Positions 19,739-30,680 of a DNA stretch of 64,000 nucleotides are shown here, piece after piece (position 1 is the stretch's first letter; the number at the start of each line of letters is the position of its first letter). The translations under genes were made by a program, and so were the position numbers. The notes beneath the pieces were generated by a model, which was given only the letters and a program-made list of their open reading frames with translations, had not been told where the DNA came from and did not search any database. The stretch is from Symsagittifera roscoffensis (taxonomy: Eukaryota; Xenacoelomorpha; Acoela; Convolutidae), in assembly GCF_963678635.1 (NCBI RefSeq), contig NC_087069.1:6991472-7055471 (forward strand), given 5' to 3'.

Positions 19739-20989
19739 GAGTACACAGAAAATGAGCCTTCGGAGCACTTCGCCGACCGCAATAGGCCGGACACCACCCT
19801 TGGGTTTAGCGGTGGCAAAGAGATTCGCGCTGCACAGCCACGGAGAGAGACTAGAAGGGGCTTGCCCGGTAGCGAGGATATTAACAACCCTGTTGAGAGA
19901 CTCTAACGTTCTGGCAGCAGTCTGAGGAGTGGGGCACTCAACGGCGTGAACAAAGTGCTCAGGGAACCAGCGCGAAGGACCGGCAGCAGTGCCGCTCGGG
20001 AAACTTTTGAGAGACTTATGAACGAACTCAGATTCGAATTGGTAGGCAAGAGGGGATTCATCCCGGCCAGAAAAGACAGGAGGGTCAGCGGAAGGATGAA
20101 GACTGCGAAGGTCCTTAAGCGACTCGTCACTTTTGGACACGAGGCCATCGGAACACAGGGCTTTAGCTGCTCTGCCGAACTGACCGAGGCCTGCTAGCTC
20201 TTTGGCTCTGCGGACATTAAAGTCAGGAGAAGGTTTGCTGTTTTTCTTCGTTCGCTCTTTAGGTCCTTTGGTAGCGTTAGACCAGAGGTCCGAAATATTG
20301 CCCTCCTTCCAGGACTTGATTCTTTGGCGAATGTCTCTGCAGTTATTAGCGGCGTGAGACTTGCCTCCGCGGCGAGGGGCTTTCAAGATACATTTGGGGA
20401 GCATGAGCAACCGAGTCCAGTTTTTCAGATTGTCCGGAGCGGTGGCGCAGTTGTCAAGGGCGTGACCAACAACCTCAGACCACTCGTTACGAAGAGAAAT
20501 CGGAACGAACCGGACAGTGTCAACTCTGGAAGACATGACGTCAGAAAGATCCGGCACAGCGCTTTCGGCGAGCTCAGCCGAGATCGTCATACTTGACATC
20601 CCTTGAGAGAGGCCAGAGCTAACAGGAGCATCCCGAGAAGGAGAACTCGTTAAAGCGACAGAGATAGGACTGGAGACAGGAGGCGCGAGAAGGCAAATAG
20701 GACCGCGAGAATTCCGGCCTATCGGAACATAACCATCAGGGAGCCGGAAAATTTGATCAAGGTTGACCCAGGAGTCATAGCTTTTATTCCAACCACGAAA
20801 GTGAGCAAAGAAGCGATCGTTGTCAACTTTGAGTATAGAAGCATCATAGATACCGGAGGTTAGGTCCGAGATGGCCACAGACGACCCGACTAAGATCTCC
20901 GCGGCGTTAACAAATCTGAGCAACTGAGTAGGGTCGACAGCCGGGCCAGGATTACTTTCAATATCACCAGCGCATAAAAGAAGGAGCAT
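19679..20989 (-). CDS. N-terminal part: 2A peptide, chromo-barrel-like domain, RT start
   Basis: 436 residues. Residues 1-16 are MLLLLCAGDIESNPGP: a hydrophobic leader running into the 2A consensus D(V/I)ExNPGP, where the ribosome skips between Gly15 and Pro16. In some invertebrate retroelements such leaders also work as signal sequences. Residues 47-85 (YDASILKVDNDRFFAHFRGW, then NKSYDSWVNLDQIFRLPD) match the Tudor-knot/chromo-barrel pattern (FxGWxxxxDxWV). A Ser-rich linker and a basic stretch (247-262) follow. From about 395 the RT begins: KGGVRPIAVGEVLRRL. The frame ends early at 19679 after a frameshift near 19740; the correct continuation (HQLGVATSGGSEAIVHA) is in the next frame. Confidence 0.8.
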   Translation of the reverse strand: MLLLLCAGDIESNPGPAVDPTQLLRFVNAAEILVGSSVAISDLTSGIYDASILKVDNDRFFAHFRGWNKSYDSWVNLDQIFRLPDGYVPIGRNSRGPICLLAPPVSSPISVALTSSPSRDAPVSSGLSQGMSSMTISAELAESAVPDLSDVMSSRVDTVRFVPISLRNEWSEVVGHALDNCATAPDNLKNWTRLLMLPKCILKAPRRGGKSHAANNCRDIRQRIKSWKEGNISDLWSNATKGPKERTKKNSKPSPDFNVRRAKELAGLGQFGRAAKALCSDGLVSKSDESLKDLRSLHPSADPPVFSGRDESPLAYQFESEFVHKSLKSFPSGTAAGPSRWFPEHFVHAVECPTPQTAARTLESLNRVVNILATGQAPSSLSPWLCSANLFATAKPKGGVRPIAVGEVLRRLIFCVLTSLESLPAVARKPSSTLLK

Positions 20990-21000
20990 AGAAATGTTAT

Positions 21001-22410
21001 AAAACGACAGCTTTGAGTTGAGTTTAAACTTGCGTGACCGCAGTTCTTGTCGTGATTGTGGATCAGGTTTCTCGTTTTCTCAGAATTGTAATCTAGAGAA
21101 TTCCGTGTAGTGTTGTTTTAGAGTCCCACCAAAAGCGGTTGTCGTCTTAGCAACTGTCGTCTTATTGACCGGACTCCGTTGAGTTGGTTCATAGAAAAGT
21201 CTGAAGGTGTAATCTGTAATTTCTGAACTTGCATGCCCTCCTCAGAAATTCACATCTACAGGAAAGTTCTTAGAGGATTTTGCATTATGTACAACATAAA
21301 ATGATACCCTTCCATCCACAACTGCGGAAGAAGAAAAAACTACGTTCGGGATAACTGGTCTGTCATTTTCCTTTTTAATCGCAGGTTCTTAGAATTTCAA
21401 GAGAGATCTATTTGAATAATATTTGATTCCTGGGTAGTGCAGAAGATTTGACATGCATTGTTGTAGCGGAAGTCGGTTAGGCTGTGGTAGAGTTAGAGCT
21501 AGAGGTCAAATCATAGCTCAGCATCACACGCTATCAGCTTCACACGCTATAATAATCATGGCAGGGAACTGACGTTCTGAAAGTTATCGCCTAACTATTA
21601 TGCTAAGTGCTTCCCACTTCATTTCACATCTGTTTTGATCTATTTCGATCTTTTGGAAGTTATCGAACTCTTTTGATGTTCTTAGGCAGCGGTAAGAAAC
21701 TGTGGCATAAGTTAGGTTTTCTAAAGAGATTTTAGATGTTCTGCATGTAGAGAGTCGAGTTTGACATCTTATCAAAGCCCTTTTAAAAGTTTTTCGGTTA
21801 TTTTTTTCTTGCAGATTTTTGAACTTTCCTTGCAAGGTAACTATGCCTTAACCTTTATGGTAGTTTTAAACAAATTAATGTCTACTTAAGGTAGATCAAA
21901 TTTACTTCAAGGGTAAGTAGGTAGGTTGTTTTAAGGTCTTTTTTAAAGTATAATTGCGTGTACAACCATATCAAGCTAACTGCCAGCGTTTTAAAGAAAT
22001 TCTTCAAGCTCCTTGTATTACTGTCAGTATCTGCTATAAACGATTCACAGAATCATTTTAGTACGAGCTACAGAAAATTAGATCAAATCAATGAAAACGT
22101 TTAGACGTGATTTAATTAATTGTCATATATTTGTTAACTTTTTGTTTTCTTATTTCGATGCAAATGCACTTGCTTGTATTGCGGTTTTGTTTGCAAAACA
22201 TTTTGTAACTGCATAGCTCAATTGGTGAAAAAATATAATTCGTTTTGCGGGAATCAATTCAGATATTTTGATTTTGTGTAAACTCGTTTCACGTTCTAAT
22301 TAATTTTCGTTTCATAATTGATCGCACATAACTGCAGTCAGTGCAAATAAGTGGTTATTTTGTAAGTTATTGTTGAATTACCAGTTAGTTAATTGCTGCT
22401 CAGAGTGTTT
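21001..22410. other. Flank of the RLE element; no gene recognised
   Basis: The first 90 bases may be the element's 5' leader: the minus-strand frame stays open upstream of the ATG to a stop near 21080. Beyond, AT-rich DNA with no supported coding frame. Confidence 0.45.
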
Positions 22411-22415
22411 ATTTT

Positions 22416-22655
22416 CGACTTTTCAAATGAGCATTTTTGACGGATGTTTTCTTATGACGGAATTTTTTTTGACGATATTTCGACTTTTTAGTTAAGCATT
22501 TTTGACGGATGTTTTCTGATGACGGATTTTTTTTTTGACGATATTTCGACTTTTTAGTTGAGCATTTTTGACGGATGTTTTCTTATGACGGAATTTTTTT
22601 TATTTTTTTTGACGATATTTCGACTTTTTATTTAAGCATTTTTGACGGAAATTTT
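22416..22655. repeat. Tandem repeat, about 65-bp unit, four copies
   Basis: Units begin CGACTTTT at 22416, 22481, 22547 and 22621 and carry AGCATTTTTGACGGATGTTT and TGACGATATTT. Spacing is 65, 66 and 74 bp; the third is longer through an extra T-run. The last unit is partial. Confidence 0.9.
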
Positions 22656-23479
22656 TAAACCACTGGAAAAGTATTGTTATCTAGTGCTAAGATGTAAAAA
22701 TAGTTTCGCCTGTTGTTATTTTTCGTAAAGTAACGTGGCTTTGAAATACGTAATTTGGCCAATTTAGGATGAGCAACGCTCGACATAAGTGCGTTCTTAT
22801 AACATGCGTTAGCGGCTGATTAAATCGTTTCAAACCGTATTAAGGACCGCTTCTTATTTTCGGGAGTTTTGGCTTACAAAAATTCCAGAAACATTCGCCT
22901 TCTTTGGTTTCTGCTCAGTTAGCACCCGAACACTAAGGCCCGAAATTCGATTTTGGCGACCTCACGATATGCCGGAAACGAAAAAAGCGATAAGCTACAT
23001 GTTAAAGTTATTTAGAGCGTGCATTGATGAAAAACGATAACGATCGAATACGAGAAGACTTTAAATGCACGAAGGTCTTGACCTGTCCTCTGATTGACTT
23101 AGCAACAATTTGAAGTCATGGCATCATTACTGATTCTACTTTGACGAAAGTGACGTAAAAATTGTGTTCGGGTGGTTTTTTCATGCAAATTTCGATTTCT
23201 ATAAGAAATTTTAGATGTTACCATTTCACACTACAATCTGAATGATATTGATACCCTGAGCTGAAAGTTAAAGAAATTTTATCGCAGATATTTTTTTTCC
23301 AAACTGGGGTTTTAAAATGATCCAGGTGAGATTATTGTGAAGCATTTTTTACGAGTTTTATATTAATGCGTAGCGTAAGAAGCAATTAATGCCCGCTCAA
23401 AAATGTTTCCTAGTTTAAATGAGCCAGCTGCTTGAATCAAACTTTGCGAAAGAAAATAAGAAACATCAATTTCAAAAAC

Positions 23480-24560
23480 ATCAAAGCTCTGTCAATGTTC
23501 TCCCAAGAGTTGCGAGTTTAGCCTCCAAATATGACCAATCTTTGTAGTTTTCTAGATAAAACGTTTTTTTTTGTTTTTTTTATCGAAAAATTTACAGATA
23601 ACTTGTATTTAATTTTTTTTCAAAGTTTGAAACTCCTAACCCCGTAGTTGGGGCTGTCAGAAAATTCTCAGGAGTTGCGAATCTTGTCTCCAAACATGAT
23701 TTATTAAATCTTTGAAGTTTTCGCGATATGACGTTTTTTATTGTTTTTTTTTCAGTTTTTTTTTCGAGAAAATTCAATTTAAAGTTTCTCAATATATTCA
23801 AATCCCAAAGCTGGAGTTGATACTGTGAGAGTACTCTCATGAGTTGCAAATTTTGACTTCAAATGCTCTAACTTTCTGAGATGTGACGTTTGTTGTTTCT
23901 TTTTTTAATGTTCAAAAAATTTAGATATGAAAGTTTTCACAAGTTTCCATATCTGTAGTGAGGCTCTGTCAGGGTACTCACAGGATTTGCGAATTTCGCC
24001 AGCAAATATGACTGCTCATGTTTTTTTTTTTAGTTTTTGAGATATGCCGTTTTTTGTGATTTTCTCAAAAAAAATTTCAGAAAATTTGAATTTAATTTTC
24101 AAAATTCGAAATTCCCAATTCTCTAATTGGGGGTTGTCGGGCTACTCTTAGGGGTTCCGAATGTGGCCTCCAAGTATGACTGCTTAATTGATTGTAGTTT
24201 GCAGGTATGACGTTTTTTAATGGTTTTTTCAAAAAATAGTTTGAAAGCTTAAATTTGAAGTTTCTCAAAATATGAAATTCCCAACGCTGTTGTTCGGTAC
24301 TGTGACGTTACTCCCAGAAGTTGCAAATCTTACGTAACAATTTGACTCTTCGATTGCTTTTATTTTCCGAGATATGACGTTTTTATGTCACTTAGAGTTT
24401 TTCAAAGAACTTGTATTAAAAAAACTTAACAAAGTTTCATGGCTTTTCAAAATTTGAATTTAAAAGTGCTTACAAACTTGTAATTGGTTGCCGTCAGAGT
24501 ACATTCAAAGAGTGCAAATTTAATTTCAAATACACGCGGTTTTTTATGAGTTGTTAAAAG
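23480..24560. repeat. Diverged satellite, about 165-bp unit, seven copies
   Basis: A phrase of the type GTCAG-GTACTCTCAGGAGTTGCGAAT, then CTCCAAATATGACT, then GAGATATGACGTTTTTT recurs with cores at about 23508, 23671, 23841, 23983, 24151, 24317 and 24511. Steps are 142-194 bp with a mode near 165. Copies are strongly diverged, so the array is old. The T-runs of this region belong to it. No coding frame. Confidence 0.75.
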
Positions 24561-25415
24561 TTCGAAGCACCGGAGGTGCGTTACCCGCTAGTTAACCTGA
24601 AATGCTACAGTTTTTGTCCGATTAAAATGCTCAAGGTCCCCGATATTGCCAACAATTTGGCATTAAACTATGAAATGTACAGAGGGGAACTCGTCTCTAC
24701 TTTGCGCCATAATTACCGTTTTTAAGGGACAAGTACCTTGATGAATATTCTGACAGTAAATCTTTTTTTTCGAAGTGTTCTTATTAAATTTTGATGATGG
24801 CTGACCAATGAATGATGTTTAATTGTTTTCCATGTATGAGTTTTTCATAGCCTTCAAAATGTTCAATCGAATGAAGACATATTCACCGCCCTTGAAATAC
24901 GAACGAATATCGATTGTTAGCTATTTTCTCTTGATTTTCAGAGAATGAGTAATTTAAATAAACATCTTTTTGACCTCAACTTGATAGCCTTGTGTCGGAT
25001 TTTTAAGCAAATTAAAAGGTAAAGATGATTAAATTGCATTGAAACGATAAATTACTATAAGTATGCTCACAAATTTTTTTAAAATGTATTTTTACAGGTG
25101 TTTTTATTTCGTTTTATACTCAAAAATCATTGATTTAAGGCGTCGAAAATTTGGACGGATGTTAAACTCTGAATAAAGTTGAATTTTTGCTCAAACTGAA
25201 ACAACTGAAAAACTGAGATGAAATATAGCCCGCGATGTATAAATGAAACTTGGTCGCTTGATCTGGTTTCTGTAGTCCAGCCCATCAAATTCAAACTTGC
25301 GAAATACATCAGTCGCTTTCAAAAAAGTGAGCAATAACAAGAACGGTTCCTTGACATAAGAAGAATTGATTTGAGTGCTGTCAAAAGCTTGTGCTTGACC
25401 ATGTACATAATAGAT

Positions 25416-25825
25416 CAGGGGCGGATCTAGGATTTTCTCGATGGGGTGAGGCTCTGGATTTTCCAAAAAATGTTCGAAATTTTTTTCGGTTTTTTTTTCA
25501 GGTCGACCGAATTGATTCCGAGCGCTCTTAAAATTTTGGAAGTCCTATTTTGACAAAAAAATTCTGCGCCGCTGGGAAATATTTGAACAAACTGGTCAAA
25601 ATTGCAGTTTTTGGAATATTTCGACCAAAAATTTATTTTTTTTTGGTCTGCGCTCTCCTTAAAAGTTGGCGCCTCTAAAAAACTTTAAGGGTTGGTCGGC
25701 CGAAAGGGGATGTCTCAAAAAATACCAAAAGGTTGAATCTTTGGTTAATGAGGGGCTCGAATACCTCAAGGAAAAGGCTTCCGTGCCCATACCCCCCCCC
25801 CCCCCCCCCCCCAAATCCGCCCCTG
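25416..25825. mobile_element. hAT-like MITE with CAGGGGCGGAT termini
   Basis: Starts CAGGGGCGGATCTAGGATTT and ends AAATCCGCCCCTG, an inverted terminal repeat. 410 bp, no transposase. A run of 21 C (25792-25812) lies near the right end. CAG...CTG ends and an 8-bp target duplication are typical of hAT; here the flanking octamers (TAATAGAT, TGGCAGAT) match only partly. Confidence 0.75.
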
Positions 25826-26129
25826 TGGCAGATAATACTTCGTATAAACAGTCAGTATTCAAATTGTGGTAATAAAACTATAGAACCTAACAATTTGGTG
25901 TACAATGTTCAGTTATAAATATTGAAATAGTGTGAACGCCTGAAAGTCTTGCTTTACAAGCTGTCTTAGAACTGTTTCTTTGTCTGAGTTCTTGAATCGC
26001 TCCTTCTTTGGACAACTTCTTGCATCTTATTTCAAACTATTCAAAAATTTCGTCAATCTTTTGTTGTTTTAAATTTGTTTTGGATCGTTGAAATTGATTT
26101 TTCCAGCTTTCGCACATCACTATAAAGAA

Positions 26130-26400
26130 CCTATTTTATTCAAAGTTTTTGCGCCGTAGGCGGTTTTTGAAAAAAAAACAAGCCAACAATTTGGCTGGTC
26201 ATTGGATAGAATATTGCATTTTTTCGGCGTGCACTTCCCTTCTAATTTAGTATACATTGGCGTCGAAGGCGTCTCAAGAAAAAACTTTGAGTTGACCGGC
26301 CGAAAATTGATGCCATTAAACAATATCAAAGGGGGATCCTTTTGTTGGTGAGGGGTGGAATCTCTGAGGGGTGGGGGCGTCCCCTCCTTTTACTCGGCTA
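26130..26400. mobile_element. Degenerate copy of the same MITE family
   Basis: The interior matches that of 25416-25825 in order: ACTTTGAGTTGACCGGCCGA, then GATGCCATTAAACAATA-CAAA, GGATCCTTTTGTTGGTGAGG and GAATCTCTGAGGGG. The terminal repeats are not recognisable. Confidence 0.6.
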
Positions 26401-29235
26401 CTGACTCGAAGCCGCAAACATTACGACTGCTTTCTAAGGTGTTCGTTTAAAATATTTACTGAATGAAATTTTCACAAACCAACGAAAATATTCAAAATTT
26501 GTTTTTGTTTTTATCCTACCACACTGTGCAGTGCAAAGTGAATATTTATGCATATAGCAATATAGTATTAAAAGGACCACTGCGCATTTCAATTCAATTT
26601 GAAACGCACTTCTAAGACGAATTAAAACTCAGCTTACGTGTTAGTAGCACAAAATATTATATTATTGCTATCAAAAAAGTCGAAAATTTTCTGGAGAAAA
26701 AAACTACGCGACCACAATCATTCTGTCACTTTTTTATGTACTCTTCTTCATTTTCTGTCACTTTCTGCATTAGCTAAAAACTTGCAAAAGTTTGTTTTGC
26801 TCGTTATCAGTTTTACTCTTCTGGCTTTCGAAGGTAACGACGGAAAATTTTTACCTCGGGATGGTTTTTTTCTTCAGACAACTTAAGATTTTGGGCATAT
26901 TTTACTATATCTTCCGAAACTTTTCGGTAAAATAGATACTTTACCTGTGATATTTTTTGTGAAGTTATAAGGATTCAAAATTTCCAATTTGTGTTATTTG
27001 GGACTCTTTACGCGCGATTTGTTTCGTTCCGAGGTTAAGCGGAGAAAAAGCGTAAGCGTAAGCGGCGATTTAAACCTGCTGAAAAATCGTTTTAATTTTA
27101 ATCGAGGCAAGCGATTTTTCTAAGTAATACATTACTATCTGCTAAAATATCTCTTTGTTCTTTAAATAGCTCGTGGGGGGATAACTTTTGATACGAGTGT
27201 TCTTGTTGTTCCTTCCGACTTTCGAAGAAAACTGAATATTTAGGTTTTGTGTGGGTTTTTTAATTCAGTCAATTTTCGGCGATCAAAATAATAGTTTTTA
27301 ACCATTTTTTTGCTCCATTGGATATTTCGACTCCCTGAAATCAAATTTTAATAAACAATTCTTACCTCCGATCATTTTTTGCAAACTTTTTGTATTTTGA
27401 AAATTGCCCATACTCTGGCCAAATTTATGCGCGCTTTGTAGATTTTGTTCATTTTGCTGAAAGCTTAACTCGATTTTTTAATGCGTATCGATTTATATCG
27501 CAAAAAATCGTTCCAAATTGGGTTGATGCTAGCTAATCGGTCGTAATGATTTCGTACGACTCAAATTGTAACACCTGATATTTGATTTTGTCCAAAATTG
27601 ATTATTTTCCATATTTTTTTCCAAAGTTATTTCGATATGGATTAAGGGGCAGTCGGAGTTTTCAGGGCTTTGCCCTATTAAACGAACAGTCTTGTTTTCT
27701 TCGAAAACAGTCGGAACAACAAGCAAAATTTTCGACTGACAAAAGATTGCGAGGGCGCAATTAGACTTGAAGGTATGTTTACAAGTGCTCCTACTAAAAG
27801 TCCGTTAGTGCTTCCAGTCCGAATAACGTTGTAGTTAAGTAATAATGAAGAAGAAAATGCCGTCAAAAACAAAGCATGACCAGAAGCACAGTTGGACCAG
27901 TGTAGCAAACTCGCCTAGTTGGCCAAGAAATGTTATCTTGCAAGATTTAGCAAATTTCTTGCATGATTCTTGAACAGAAGATGCATTGTATTTGTTTTTG
28001 GATACACCAGTTATCCCCGTGCGACTCCGGGAAAAGTGATCAAATTGATAGAGAAAACTGCGTGTTTCCGCTCCTGATTGCGGAATTTTAGAGTAAAATT
28101 GGTTTTCTCAGACGCGAGTGTTTACGTGAGTAGATTGTTGAAACAGTGTCGTGAATGTATTGATGAAATCTGTTACTTTAACTAAAAAATGATTAAAAAT
28201 AATGAAGATAGCCTCGCAGATCTCAAATTATATCCGAAATGTCTTTTTTTTTTAAAGTGGAGATTTGGAAAAAAATGTGGAATCTGCAGCAACAATGACC
28301 AAGTTGGTTGTTGTACGCGTTACTGCGTCACGAAAATTCTGCGGTAGTTTTCAGCATTATGGTCTACAAATTTCTCTAGCATATCCGCAACAGTTGCAAA
28401 ATCGCTTCCGTTTGATTCCAAATGAATATACGGTAGTTTTTCCTCTTTCCTGCAATTGAACCCAAGTTTTTCTTTTTTCAATGCGGAATTTGATTGCTAT
28501 TTGACTTTTTGGGGAAAAAGACTGGATTAAAACGAAAACGCTCGATTTCTCATTTGACAGTTTAGCATGCTTTATGATAGTTTGAATGCTTTTTTTTTCG
28601 AAAAAATGGTTCTGTTTTAAAATAAATTGCTATTTCAACGTAAATTATTTCTGGTCGGTTGGTCCCATCTAGGCTATGCTATCTGTTTTAAAGTATCTGT
28701 TTCAAGATTTGGCAGCTTTTTCGCAATTTTTTCTTTATTTTGTGTGTTAACAATTGGTTTTCATGCGTAAACGATTCATAAGACCAATTAAATATCCGCT
28801 TAGGCGTTAGTAGTATGCATTATATCCCGCGTTTACTGTCCTAAATAGGCCAGATTGGCACCCTTTAAACCCCTATCACTTCACGAAAAAATGATTGAGA
28901 AAAAAATCACCACGAGCACAAATATTCTGTCGTTTTCTTCGAAAATTGTCGGTACAAAACACATGATACACTACAGTGGTGAAACAGCCAAAATACTTGG
29001 AAAATCACTAATCTGTCCCCAATTGTTTTCTGATTAGTGGCCAAAACAAAAAAAAACAAAACTTCTACAATTATTTGAAACCCAAACGTAAGTAGAGCCT
29101 AAATTTTCAGAAGATTTGTACCAATTTTGGTTTTGCCTTTCAGCTTTATTTTAACCCAATAACAATAACTTATATAGTTAAACAATGAGCGTTATGATCA
29201 CATCTAACTTGTGGTTCTTAGTTTAAGTTTTACCG
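26401..29235. other. AT-rich stretch, no gene recognised
   Basis: Open frames up to about 80 codons occur but show no motif. Related phrases (CTTTCGAAG, then ACGGAAAATTTTTACC-like) near 26825 and 27220 hint at an old duplication. Confidence 0.45.
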
Positions 29236-29255
29236 TGGCCAACATGACGTCAACT

Positions 29256-29378
29256 TTAGGCAAGCTTTTCAGAGCTTGCGTGCAAGTCAGAAAATGATCA
29301 GAAATAATCAAATACTTGATCGACTCCGTACATCTTCTGATAAGCAAGCTCTGAAAAGATTGCCTAAATTTAAAGCCA
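29256..29378. repeat. Small foldback element
   Basis: TTAGGCAAGCTTTTCAGAGC (continuing TTGC) near 29256 is answered by GCAAGCTCTGAAAAGATTGC (continuing CTAA) near 29344: arms of about 23 bp with one mismatch around a spacer of about 70 bp. A CATCCCGGGTTGAAG follows. Confidence 0.65.
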
Positions 29379-30680
29379 TCCCGGGTTGAAGTCACAGAGA
29401 AAGTACTTCTCCAGAAAAATATTAGTAAAATATCAGTTCTGTATCAGTTTCTGGCAAGTGGCAATTTATCTCTGATCAGAGATAAATTAGAGGAAAGAGC
29501 GCAGTACTGTATCACTACTGCATCAATTTTTTTAGAGTATTGTTTTTATTCTGCTATTTTTTTGATCAGAATAAAATCAAAGGCTTTGTTTTGATAATTC
29601 TTTGACCAGAACAAAATTAAAAATTTTTTTAGACAATAAAATCAGATATTTTTTCTGTTAATTCGAAGAAAAGAAAAAACCAGAGATATTGGTCTGATAT
29701 GATCAGAAATCGAATCAGAAAAAAATCACAACAGCAATTTTTTGGATAAAATTTTGATAAAATCTCGAAAAATAATTTAAAAGAAATCAATTGATTGGGC
29801 TGATTTCAAAACTATTCTTTGCCTTCTTATTGAAGATTAATCTTTGATTTTTGTTTTAAAAAATTAAAAAGTTCTAAGGAACTCTCATTGTTAAATTTCA
29901 ACTATAGAATAAACAAAAAGTAGGCTAATTATGATAATAGCAAGATGAAATGAAACTACTAAATGACGATACACCGAAAAAATATAAACAATCAATGAAA
30001 TTGCGTGTAACTACTTATAATCAGCAGAATAAAAATTAGAAATTTCTAAACTTCCTGACGATTATCATTTTTAAAGCAATATTTTGCCAACAGATAAAAA
30101 AATTCAACTCACCAAACTAAGCTCCTATGAATCAAAGAAATTAACTAGCATCTTTCAGCTTTTAGTATCAGTAAAAAGTATCAGCCTATATCAGATTTTC
30201 TATAAGTAAAAAGTGAGCAGCATTTTCAAAATTGTTTAATTAAAGATTTCAAAAAACATTGTAGAAATCAAATGACCACTTGGGATGAAAAACGTGACAA
30301 TTATCGAACAGCCTCATATTGGTTTTTGATGTATTAAAAGTTTCAAATTTTTGATAAATTCAATTTGTGAATCGGTCGAAACATTGTCAGTTCGAGTCAA
30401 ATTCCTGTCTGATTTAATACATTTCATATGAAGAAATAATCAAACTGTTATCATTCAATCAAACAATAAAGCAATAATTTTATCAAAATTTAAATCAAAA
30501 ATGTTCAAATTGAAATCATCAGAATGTTGTAGTTGATCACAGATGATAGATTCATGATAGGTTCTCGGTTGATGGATTTCTGGCTGATGGCTTTCGGGGG
30601 TACTCCTGGTTGTTGAGTTATTGATCGATGTTTCAGGCAATAAAATCAGACAATGATGGTTTAAAACCAAACAAGATCTG
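29379..30680. repeat. AT-rich region with recurring ATCAGA words
   Basis: GATCAGA/ATCAGAAA words recur, and 29465-29486 is a perfect 22-bp palindrome (TTTATCTCTGA and its complement). No coding frame and no regular period were seen. Confidence 0.45.

Larger units (their letters stand above)
17909..21000 (-). mobile_element. RLE-type non-LTR retrotransposon with 2A peptide, frameshifted
   Basis: About 1027 codons on the minus strand from the ATG at 20989 to 17909, in three pieces: frame 1 to about 19740, frame 2 to about 19530, then frame 1 to the end. The order is 2A peptide, chromo-barrel-like domain, linker, RT, zinc motif and restriction-like endonuclease. That architecture belongs to the RLE-bearing early-branching non-LTR group (R2/R4/NeSL/Hero/Utopia-like); I cannot choose between clades. 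The segment is far richer in G+C than the DNA on both sides. Two frameshifts make this copy inactive unless they are assembly errors. Confidence 0.85.

Noticed and set aside
17913-20596. Plus-strand and other-frame open frames within the RLE retrotransposon
   Set aside because: They are antisense or alternate-frame shadows of the GC-rich minus-strand ORF.
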